Positions 52,643 through 60,727 of a stretch of DNA of 64,000 bases are shown piece after piece. Numbering within the stretch: position 1 is the first letter of the stretch; every line of letters begins with the position of its first letter. The notes beneath the pieces were generated by a model. It was not told the origin of the DNA. It ran no database searches and worked only from the letters and a program-made list of their open reading frames with translations. Source of the stretch: an uncultured Verrucomicrobiota bacterium (GTDB taxonomy: Bacteria > Verrucomicrobiota > Verrucomicrobiia > Opitutales > Seribacteraceae); the NCBI GenBank assembly GCA_902580225.1, contig CACHJU010000004.1, forward strand, positions 1 through 64,000. The letters are read 5' to 3'. The position numbers and the translations under genes were made by a program.

Positions 52643-52741
52643 GCCTGTTGCATTGAGTGCTTGCCTCTCTGGAGCGAGCTTATTTTTGCGAACAAGCAGT
52701 TTTGAGGTGCGTAGTTTTTATGCAAAAAATAAGGACCCCAT

Positions 52742-52761
52742 AAATTACTATTAAGTAAGTG
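52742..52761. promoter_or_regulatory. Palindromic operator candidate (AAATTACT-ATTA-AGTAAGTG)
   Basis: Immediately upstream of the retron-containing transcription unit. Confidence 0.6.
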
Positions 52762-52818
52762 TAAATATTTTTTTATACTTTGCTGGTAATTTAAATTAGT
52801 GATCTTCTCTTTTTCGTA

Positions 52819-53310
52819 ATGAAGTTTAACCAGCGTATAAATTCGAATTCCCAGCCACTCCAAAAGAATGATCTTTTGATTGTTGATTTTGCGAAGATGT
52901 TATTCGGGCCATTGTCCGAGGGTTATGTGATAGCAGGATATGGTATACATACACACAACAAGTTTCTGTTAATGAGTGGGCGTGGGAGTGTGTATGAGGA
53001 TGCATTTGAGCCATGCAGGGAAACATTCTGCGAATGGATGAGTTCTGAAAAAGAGCAGTTCCCTGATCAGGAATTTGAACAGGCAAAGATCCCAGTTGAG
53101 CAAGGAAAAGAGGCAGATGGGGTTACAGATTTGGACCAGGCAGTGGAGAGGTTTTCTCTGGCATCGGATGCGTTTCTCATGTTCGGATATTTTGGAAATC
53201 ATAAGGTTTTTAAATCGTATGCATCTGATCCGTTAAAGGCGGATGCGGTAATGTATTTGCAGATGGTTGCCATGAAGTTATGGGGCAAGGAAAAGAAGGC
53301 ACAGCAATGA
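52819..53310 (+). CDS. Hypothetical protein, first gene of retron unit
   Basis: 163 aa; directly upstream of retron ncRNA candidate. Confidence 0.55.
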   Translation: MKFNQRINSNSQPLQKNDLLIVDFAKMLFGPLSEGYVIAGYGIHTHNKFLLMSGRGSVYEDAFEPCRETFCEWMSSEKEQFPDQEFEQAKIPVEQGKEADGVTDLDQAVERFSLASDAFLMFGYFGNHKVFKSYASDPLKADAVMYLQMVAMKLWGKEKKAQQ

Positions 53311-53538
53311 AGGTGAGGTCAAAAATACAGGCTAGACCACAGGTTGCACATATGTTGCGGAAGAAAGTGCAATCGCGGAATGCATGCAGGAAGTCAAAGG
53401 GTAAGCGGGTGTACAAAACAGGAAGGGATATTTCCTGAGGTGAGGATTTTCAAAAATATTTTAAAAGGCCTGAAAATGTCAGGCATGAAACCACTAATGG
53501 ATGGTTGCCGAATCCCTTTTATTTTTAAGAGTGGCGGT

Positions 53539-53730
53539 CATGGTCCGGGATTGGGGTACCGTGTGGACGGTGCAGTCGTTGCAAGGGCATTTTTGCCTGA
53601 ATTCGCGACAAGTCAGGTAGTACCCAGTTACGACAGATACCTTACAGCTATCTATCGTAACTCTACTACCCTTCTACTACCACTGGAAGTCTGGAAGTTT
53701 TCTGGACGCAATAGGCCATCCCGGATCATG
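53539..53730 (+). ncRNA. Candidate retron msr-msd ncRNA
   Basis: a1 CATGGTCCGGGAT (53539-53551) pairs with a2 ATCCCGGATCATG (53718-53730), 13 bp incl. one G-U; msr-type hairpins ACCGT-GTGG-ACGGT (53558-53571) and GGCA-TTTT-TGCC (53586-53597); long msd hairpin 53617-53669; RT ATG 33 nt downstream. Confidence 0.78.
53617..53669 (+). other. Predicted msd stem-loop
   Basis: GTAGTACCCAGTTACGACAGATA / loop CCTTACAGC / TATCTATCGTAACTCTACTAC, near-continuous ~20-bp stem. Confidence 0.8.
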
Positions 53731-53762
53731 CCGTCCAATCTATTTTGCGGAGGTACGAAATA

Positions 53763-55742
53763 ATGAAGGAGGAGGAGTTGAACTTTATTAGAACCTGGGG
53801 AACTTTGCTTTGTTCAACCGAGCGGAGATTAAAGGAATTAGCCTGGGAGCTTGCGGATGCAAGAAGGTACAAACAGTTTGCGATTCCAAAGTCTAATGGA
53901 GGGCTGCGGATAATTAGTGAGCCGATTGATTCTCTAAAGGAGATTCAGCGTTTGTTGCTTGTTATTATGGAAAGGTCATACGAGCCACTCGGGAATTCTC
54001 ATGGTTTTATTTCACGGCGTAGCATACTCACGAATGCAAAGCCGCATGTCCGGAAGCCCTGGGTTTTTAATACTGATATAGAAAAGTTTTTTCCGACAAT
54101 ACGAATGGAAAGAATCAAACAGGTACTATCCGATATAAGGTTGAAATTTCTACTCGATGTTCCAGGTAATCAAAATGCAGTCACTTTTAAAGAGGTAAGA
54201 TTGAGTGCAGAGATTGTATCATTGCTTGCGAATCTGTGCTGTTTCCGACAAGTCGAGGGTAGTGACGATCCAGAAAGCTGGTATGGTTTGCCACAGGGGG
54301 CACCTACATCTCCGATATTATCAGATATGGTAGCCCGAAAAATGGATGAGGACATACTCAGCTTTTGTGCGGATAGGGGTATTGAATATACCAGGTATGC
54401 GGATGATTTATCTTTTTCCCCTTTGGATCCGAAGGACTACTATGGGTACAAGCAATTAATTGTTGGGAGAGTTTCTAAAAACCCTGAGCTATGGACGGAA
54501 TTGAAGGAAATTATCAATAGTTATGGATTCCGTATTAACGCCAAGAAAAATAAATTGTTTTGTGGGAAGTCATGTAAGCAGGTGACCGGACTTTCAGTAA
54601 ATGAATTTCCTAATGTTCCAAGGAAGGTCATTCGTTCGATTCGACAGGATTTATATCTTTGGGATAAGCATGGGCACGACCGTGCAAATGATATTATTCA
54701 TGAAAGAAAGAATTACCGTCATAAAAAATGCCCTAAGCGTTTGAAGAATATGCTTCATGGTAAACTTATGTTCTTGTCTATGGTAAGAGGGAAGGGTGAT
54801 CCTGTTTATTTGCGGTTTGTACGTCGGTTTCAGGAATTGGAGAAACGGGATATGCTGAATTCATCCAGCGGGAATTTTTCCTGTAAATGGAGCCCCGTTA
54901 ATATGTGGGATGCAAACAGTAACTGGATGTCTCAGGCAGGAAGTGAGGAGATGAGATTCAGGGTAAACCTCGAGGATTTCCCTAGGCGGTCGGCCAAGCA
55001 CTTTGGTGACAGGAGAAGAATTTTTCTTCAAAAATCAGGGGATTTACGTGGCATGCTTAGAACCGAAGTGGGTGCCTGGGCGTATGAGCGTTTGCAGCAT
55101 ACTTTTAATCTACGGCAAAACCTGATGGATGAATTTACTTATGATCCATTTGTAAAGGGTGGTAAATGCCTACTTGAATATATGCTGGAAGCAGAGGCGT
55201 CTTACTTGCATCTTTTACATGATGAATTGATTGAAAGTCAGGCACATGATGCGTGGAGTGCGTTGTTCTTTCGACTCATGGAAATTAATGGAAATACTTG
55301 TTCAACAAAACTTTTGGATCCTGCATTCCGATGCCATATGGAGCATATCGACTGGGGTACTTTTTTCCGTCATCAAAATGACGAGTTTCTTTCTAAGCGG
55401 TATGGTTATGAAAAATTTGATCTTAATGATTTGTTAAGCATTGCGTCATCCCCCAAAAGGCGGGTAACACCAACATCTTCGCTTATGCTTTGGACTGCCT
55501 TGGCACCCATGGCCCTCAATACAAAGGACGAGGGTTTAGGTTCGCACCGTAAATTATTCCAACAGACTTTGGAGGATACTCCTCATTTTTTCCCACTTTT
55601 TGATGATGTGCTTACAAGTTGTGGCAGAACACGAAACGGGAACCCGCCGAGCTTATCCATGCACACTATGAGAAAAGGTATTTTTACTTTCATAAAAGCA
55701 TTTGGAGCAAAGCCTATTCATAAACAACTAGCACTTATTTAA
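53763..55742 (+). CDS. Retron reverse transcriptase with ~300-aa C-terminal extension
   Basis: NAxxH (SILTNAKPHV), LPQGAPTSPILSD, YTRYADDLSFS, VTG (QVTGLSVNEFPNVPRK); ATG 53763 with GGAGG upstream (track start 53745 is an in-frame TTG). Confidence 0.93.
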   Translation: MKEEELNFIRTWGTLLCSTERRLKELAWELADARRYKQFAIPKSNGGLRIISEPIDSLKEIQRLLLVIMERSYEPLGNSHGFISRRSILTNAKPHVRKPWVFNTDIEKFFPTIRMERIKQVLSDIRLKFLLDVPGNQNAVTFKEVRLSAEIVSLLANLCCFRQVEGSDDPESWYGLPQGAPTSPILSDMVARKMDEDILSFCADRGIEYTRYADDLSFSPLDPKDYYGYKQLIVGRVSKNPELWTELKEIINSYGFRINAKKNKLFCGKSCKQVTGLSVNEFPNVPRKVIRSIRQDLYLWDKHGHDRANDIIHERKNYRHKKCPKRLKNMLHGKLMFLSMVRGKGDPVYLRFVRRFQELEKRDMLNSSSGNFSCKWSPVNMWDANSNWMSQAGSEEMRFRVNLEDFPRRSAKHFGDRRRIFLQKSGDLRGMLRTEVGAWAYERLQHTFNLRQNLMDEFTYDPFVKGGKCLLEYMLEAEASYLHLLHDELIESQAHDAWSALFFRLMEINGNTCSTKLLDPAFRCHMEHIDWGTFFRHQNDEFLSKRYGYEKFDLNDLLSIASSPKRRVTPTSSLMLWTALAPMALNTKDEGLGSHRKLFQQTLEDTPHFFPLFDDVLTSCGRTRNGNPPSLSMHTMRKGIFTFIKAFGAKPIHKQLALI

Positions 55743-55744
55743 TT

Positions 55745-56134
55745 ATGATTAATTCGACAAAAAATACTGGATGGCTTTCGAAGAAGCCAAATACAAATCA
55801 CTTGGGTAAGGCGACCCATTCCGAGAGGGACCTGGTAGAGAGCACTTTGAGCTTACCTGGGCGGGTTCATGTAGTGGGAGATCTTGTTGAGCATGAAAGC
55901 GGATTTTCGAAACGGGAGCTGGTTATCTTGACTGACGATTATAGACCATCCCTTATCAGGTTTGAATTCCTGAACAAGGCCGCTGCTAGCCTGGATGGAT
56001 TGGTGGAAGAAGAAAAGGTGAAGGTAATCTTCCGGATTGAAGGCAGGGAGTGGAATGACAAGGTTTTGAATAATTTAATTGGCACTCAAGTTGATAGAAT
56101 CAGCGAGCAAGTGATCAAAACGGTACAGAATTAA
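55745..56134 (+). CDS. DUF3127-like OB-fold (putative ssDNA-binding) protein
   Basis: GFSKRELVILTDDYRPSLIRFEFLNKA...VKVIFRIEGREWNDKVLNNL matches DUF3127 pattern; starts 2 nt after RT stop. Confidence 0.65.
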   Translation: MINSTKNTGWLSKKPNTNHLGKATHSERDLVESTLSLPGRVHVVGDLVEHESGFSKRELVILTDDYRPSLIRFEFLNKAAASLDGLVEEEKVKVIFRIEGREWNDKVLNNLIGTQVDRISEQVIKTVQN

Positions 56135-56155
56135 GTTAACAGGAAGGATAAAAAT

Positions 56156-56389
56156 ATGAGTATGGAAGATGGAAAAAGGGAATCATTGGAAGCAGAGACT
56201 TTTGAGCTTTATGAAACAATCAGGCCAAGGGTGGAAGAGTTTTTGGATGAATGGTTTATCGTTGGAATATGTCCAGGATGTGGAAGCCGTGTTCTTATGG
56301 GAAGCCGAAACAATGGCTGGAATAAACTTCAACCTACTTATGATGCGGTTAAGAAGTGGAAAAAAGATAATCCAGTAGGTGGGGCGTGA
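56156..56389 (+). CDS. Small protein with CPGC motif
   Basis: 77 aa; EEFLDEWFIVGICPGCGSRVLMG. Confidence 0.55.
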   Translation: MSMEDGKRESLEAETFELYETIRPRVEEFLDEWFIVGICPGCGSRVLMGSRNNGWNKLQPTYDAVKKWKKDNPVGGA

Positions 56390-56459
56390 TTGAAAATTTA
56401 CTCCATCATGTCTCAACCACAGGAAAACGGGAAATCTAAGAATATAATTTTTTGTTTAA

Positions 56460-56684
56460 ATGAATAATCATAGTGATGGAGAAGTGTTGCACGATGCAGT
56501 AGATGGCAGGATTTCTGAATTTATGGATGAATATATCATCATTGGAAAAAAAGCAGGACGCAGACAGAAAATGATTATCAGTACTATAAAGCAGGAGGAT
56601 GGATTTCTGTCTAAAATTTATGAGGAATGCCTGGAATGGGCCTACAGAAAAGGAAAGTATAATAAGGAAAATGAATATGAGTGA
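56460..56684 (+). CDS. Small protein, paralogue-like of 56156..56389
   Basis: 74 aa; ISEFMDEYIIIGKKAGRRQKMII aligns with EEFLDEWFIVG... Confidence 0.5.
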   Translation: MNNHSDGEVLHDAVDGRISEFMDEYIIIGKKAGRRQKMIISTIKQEDGFLSKIYEECLEWAYRKGKYNKENEYE

Positions 56685-57012
56685 TGATATGCAATTAATT
56701 TTACCATTGGTAATGGATGAAAACATACAGATGGAAATCGAAATTTCGATGAGGGAAGATCTCATTCCAGGTTATGATTTAGCAGTTGTTGGTGAAACAG
56801 CAGATGGCCGTTTGATATATTCAGACGAAAAGATTGTAGAGATTCTTATGCAGAATGGAGTTGAATCCGAGGTGGATGCATACGAATACTTGGAGAATAA
56901 TATTCAGGGCAGTTACAGGATGCATTTGTTTGTTTCAGAAGAGGGGGGGATAGAGTCTATTTTTGAGGAGCATTATGAAAATGTTGAAATTTTATTATGT
57001 GATAATGAATAG
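56677..57012 (+). CDS. Small acidic hypothetical protein
   Basis: Likely ATG 56677 (or 56671), overlapping previous ORF end; track start 56599 is an in-frame upstream codon. Confidence 0.5.
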   Translation: MSDDMQLILPLVMDENIQMEIEISMREDLIPGYDLAVVGETADGRLIYSDEKIVEILMQNGVESEVDAYEYLENNIQGSYRMHLFVSEEGGIESIFEEHYENVEILLCDNE

Positions 57013-57095
57013 AAGTATACGGAATTTATAGATCTAGATAGAAATTTTTTTGTTGTTGCTAAAGTTAAAGTCTTGTCACTCATTAAATAACTTTT

Positions 57096-59219
57096 ATGGA
57101 CGAATCAGCTGCAGATATTATTCAATCGGTTAAACCCATTTATCCAGAAGGCTTAATTAACTGGATGGGCAATCGCGAGGGCGGCGTACGAATACCATTT
57201 CAAAAATCTTCTGGTCGGCCAAGTGGTGAGCAAATTGAAACGCCGTTAGTGAACAAATTGAACAGATGGGCGGCTGCTATTGCTAAAGGGGAAGAAGTTC
57301 CAAGAAATATAATCCTAGTCGGAGGTCCGGGAAATGGGAAGACCGATACTATTGAGGGGTGTATTGAATCTCTGGATTCAGAGATGGGTGCGGAGGGAAA
57401 GCTATTGGAAGCTTTTGAGAAAAAGTTTATCACTGAAGGTGAAGATTTGGCTCCCAGACGGGTTGATGTTGAAATCAAGAAATTAGGATTAAAGAAACCT
57501 CCTGAAAACATAGGCTCAATCATTCTAGTTCAGGACGCAACGGCCAACGATCCAGTCGCTGGAAAAAGTGCAGCCAGCCTCTTGTATGAGGAACTGGAAA
57601 CACTTTTAAATGCTGATTCGAAGGATATATATCTGTGCTGTGTGAACAGAGGGATTTTATCGCAGGCTGTGGCGATAGCATCGGGTCAGAATAGCAAGGC
57701 CCAGAAGCTTGTTTCTTTAATGACAAAAGCAGTCACAAGCAGTGCAGAGCCACCATCTTGTTGGCCGCTTGATGGATATCCTCAAATTGGCATATGGCCA
57801 ATGGATGTGGAGTCTCTTGTTTTTACTCCAGCAGGAAATGTAAAAACAGTTGCACACCAGATAATCTCGGCAGCTGTGGATAAGGAAAAATGGCCAGAAC
57901 CTTGTGAATCAGGTAGCAGGTGTCCATTTTGCCAAAACAGAAAATTACTCGAAAAAAGCTCTAATCAGGATGGGCTGGTTTCAATACTGCATTATTACGA
58001 GCTTTCATCAGGCAAGCGTTGGACATTCAGGGATCTGTTTTCTTTGATTCCATACATTATAGTCGGGGATCTAAACGAATTTGAGATAAAGGGTAAAAGG
58101 TTCAGCCCTTGTGAATGGTCAGCACAGCAGTTAAAAATAGCGAATGAGGGGCCAGCTGGTAGTCGGGAAAGAGTTTTGGCCCCTTTTCTACTTGCATCAC
58201 GCCTGTATTATCATCGCCTATTTCCGGTGTGGCCGTCTTTTAATAAAGGAGATTTCCTAAAGGCAAAACGTGAACTACTCAAATCTGGACAGAAAGATGA
58301 AGGTCTGCAAGCAGGAGCGGATTTATTCAAATTTTTCGCGGCTTCCGGGAAACTTTCAAGGATTTCGGGTGGAGAAATAATGGAGCGGGTTTGCGATAGT
58401 TTATGTCCAAACCTGGACCCTGGTAATATCACAGGTGAGCAAGTGTTGATTGAAAGAAATGGAGAGGGAATTACCATTGCAGATATTGAGAGTGATTTCA
58501 GCTTGTCCGTTAAAGATGGCCTGGAGGGTGTTAAGTTTCAGGTCGAGCAATTGGAGCGGGATATTCTCAAATTAGTTGCAAAAGCGGATGAATCTCTGAC
58601 GGAGGATAAGTTCCCCAGAAATCATTCAAGAAAGTGCCGCTTACTCCAGATTACGGTCAGGCAATTTTCATCCAGGCTGGTTAAACGCAGTTTGGGGACA
58701 AGACTGGGAATATGCAGCGACTCCATTCATTTTAAAGGTTATATAAATAAGGTCATGAACGGTGACGACGGTTTAAGCGAAGTCAGGAAGGCGATGAAGC
58801 TTTTAATTCACGAATCAAATTCATTTAAAGCAAACCTTGCTACAACCTTTGGGCAACCAATGGCAGAACGTTCGAGGGAAATATCCCTTATCATTGAAAG
58901 AACAATTAACCCTAAGCCATGTTCATCCGAATTAACATGTGAGTCGCGGCCTAAGGAGTCATTTTCTTTTCTGAAGATAGAAGGCCATTTTGTGCCTGTT
59001 ACTTTTCAACTTTATAAGGCCTTGCAAAATATAAAAGATGGGCTTCTTCAGGCCTCTCTTCCTAATGAAATTTTTTCTATGCTGGATTTGATAAAAGCTC
59101 TGGTATCTGGGAAGGTCGTCCGTGATAAAGACTACTTGCAGGAAGACGCAAAGATCGTAGTTGGCCGCAACAAAGAAAAAATATCTTTCTCGAATGGTAA
59201 GTTTTACTTTCTGAAATGA
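57096..59219 (+). CDS. Large P-loop ATPase (possible DptF/DndF-like role)
   Basis: 707 aa; NIILVGGPGNGKTDTIEG Walker A; SIILVQDATAND; CPFC; WTFRDLFSLIPYIIVG. Confidence 0.75.
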   Translation: MDESAADIIQSVKPIYPEGLINWMGNREGGVRIPFQKSSGRPSGEQIETPLVNKLNRWAAAIAKGEEVPRNIILVGGPGNGKTDTIEGCIESLDSEMGAEGKLLEAFEKKFITEGEDLAPRRVDVEIKKLGLKKPPENIGSIILVQDATANDPVAGKSAASLLYEELETLLNADSKDIYLCCVNRGILSQAVAIASGQNSKAQKLVSLMTKAVTSSAEPPSCWPLDGYPQIGIWPMDVESLVFTPAGNVKTVAHQIISAAVDKEKWPEPCESGSRCPFCQNRKLLEKSSNQDGLVSILHYYELSSGKRWTFRDLFSLIPYIIVGDLNEFEIKGKRFSPCEWSAQQLKIANEGPAGSRERVLAPFLLASRLYYHRLFPVWPSFNKGDFLKAKRELLKSGQKDEGLQAGADLFKFFAASGKLSRISGGEIMERVCDSLCPNLDPGNITGEQVLIERNGEGITIADIESDFSLSVKDGLEGVKFQVEQLERDILKLVAKADESLTEDKFPRNHSRKCRLLQITVRQFSSRLVKRSLGTRLGICSDSIHFKGYINKVMNGDDGLSEVRKAMKLLIHESNSFKANLATTFGQPMAERSREISLIIERTINPKPCSSELTCESRPKESFSFLKIEGHFVPVTFQLYKALQNIKDGLLQASLPNEIFSMLDLIKALVSGKVVRDKDYLQEDAKIVVGRNKEKISFSNGKFYFLK

Positions 59220-60715
59220 AAATAGAAGATTTTATAAAGAAGCCTTTTTCCAATGATTGCCATGAATATGGATGCAGCTTGTTGGACATTTCGCCTAAAC
59301 CAGAATATGCAACTGGTGAGGTAGTCCTTGCATCTACATTAAGACGAATTGGATTCTCTGAATCTGGAGTCTCAGAGAAAAAAGTCTATTCCAATGGTAC
59401 AAATCTTGAAAAGAATCTTCGAAAGCAAAAACGGCCTAATATGGAAGAGGGTGCAAGTTATGTAGGTTTTGACCTGTGGGATTCTATAGTGCATGAAGCG
59501 ATAAAAAGCCCCAAGAAACCTCAGCAATCAGAAAGCAGATTTTTGCAGATTAGCCCTCTTGTCCCTGATGCCTCTTTATACTCTTCAACAAGTCGAGTCC
59601 GTGGTAATTCTTGGAATCCAGGTAGCTTGGTAGAAAAAATAGTTATTTTGGGATCTGAAGACGATGCCGCTGCAAATAAGAACTGGAAAGAGTTTTTTAA
59701 TGCTTTAAGCGTTGGTGAAAATGATGATGTCTGGGCCCGGTTTCTCCAAATGGAATTTACTGCCTGGAGGTCTGAAAAAAACATCAAGTGGACAGAGCCA
59801 TCGAAACTGAAAGCCTCTCAATTCAGCAATAAGTTTCTCTCAAAAGAAAGTCAGATACCTGCACAACAGTTTGTGTCAGATCTTTTGAAGATCATTGAGT
59901 TGAAGGATTATCTTACCAGAAGGCAATGGATAAGTATGATCGAATCAATTTTGAGAGTAGGGTCAGCTACGCATGTTCTGTGGCTATGCCGTGCTAATGA
60001 AAAATGCTTTGATCTGATTTACAACTTACTTGAAGGAGGGGAAGTTAAGAAGGATTTCAACTTGAATGAAATTTTTGCGGGGGGAGCTGGATTTTGGAGG
60101 TATGGTCAGCTTGCATACAATACGATTAATGATCTGGCTTCAGGCTTCATGCGTTCAAGGTTGGGAATTAATTTGATTATTTTGCATCTTAAGGAAGCAG
60201 GCTGTAAAGTTAGTGATAAGTGCTTAAGCGACGAGAAGAGCTTTGCCCAATTCCTAAAACAGATCGAATCCTTTCGTGGAAAGATTAGCTTTAAAGATTT
60301 CCGTGAGTCTTTTCAGAAAGCACTTGAGATTAATAAGAAAGAAATTGGTAAATCCAAAGTAGTTGAGTTTGTCAGAAGTGTTCTTGGCCAGAGGCAAACG
60401 AATGAGCATGGTCTGGAGAGCTATGATCAAGGGTTTTATCTTGGGAAAAAAGGAGACTACCGATCTTCTCCCTGGATTGTGTCCATGGGACCTGTTGCGG
60501 TAATCTCAATTGCTTATGCATGTACAAGTTTGAAAGACGGACCCGCTACTATCGACGATTTTTGTAATCATTTGAAAAATTATGGAATAGTTGTGGATGT
60601 TGAGGAGGTAGGCCGAAGTGGAATTGGAGAGACCTTAAGGAACCTGGGTCTGGTATTGGATAGTCCAGATGCTGAGGGTGGCATGATTATTATAAACCCT
60701 TTCAACCGCTCCTAG
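59216..60715 (+). CDS. Hypothetical protein (possible DptG-like position)
   Basis: 499 aa; ATGA overlap with upstream ATPase gene; no recognised motif. Confidence 0.65.
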   Translation: MKIEDFIKKPFSNDCHEYGCSLLDISPKPEYATGEVVLASTLRRIGFSESGVSEKKVYSNGTNLEKNLRKQKRPNMEEGASYVGFDLWDSIVHEAIKSPKKPQQSESRFLQISPLVPDASLYSSTSRVRGNSWNPGSLVEKIVILGSEDDAAANKNWKEFFNALSVGENDDVWARFLQMEFTAWRSEKNIKWTEPSKLKASQFSNKFLSKESQIPAQQFVSDLLKIIELKDYLTRRQWISMIESILRVGSATHVLWLCRANEKCFDLIYNLLEGGEVKKDFNLNEIFAGGAGFWRYGQLAYNTINDLASGFMRSRLGINLIILHLKEAGCKVSDKCLSDEKSFAQFLKQIESFRGKISFKDFRESFQKALEINKKEIGKSKVVEFVRSVLGQRQTNEHGLESYDQGFYLGKKGDYRSSPWIVSMGPVAVISIAYACTSLKDGPATIDDFCNHLKNYGIVVDVEEVGRSGIGETLRNLGLVLDSPDAEGGMIIINPFNRS

Positions 60716-60727
60716 GGTTATTTTATT

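Noticed and set aside
53344-53763. 139-aa + strand ORF upstream of the RT
   Set aside because: It overlaps the a1/a2-bounded inverted-repeat region that fits a retron ncRNA better; low-complexity composition and no recognisable domain. Translation not strictly excluded.
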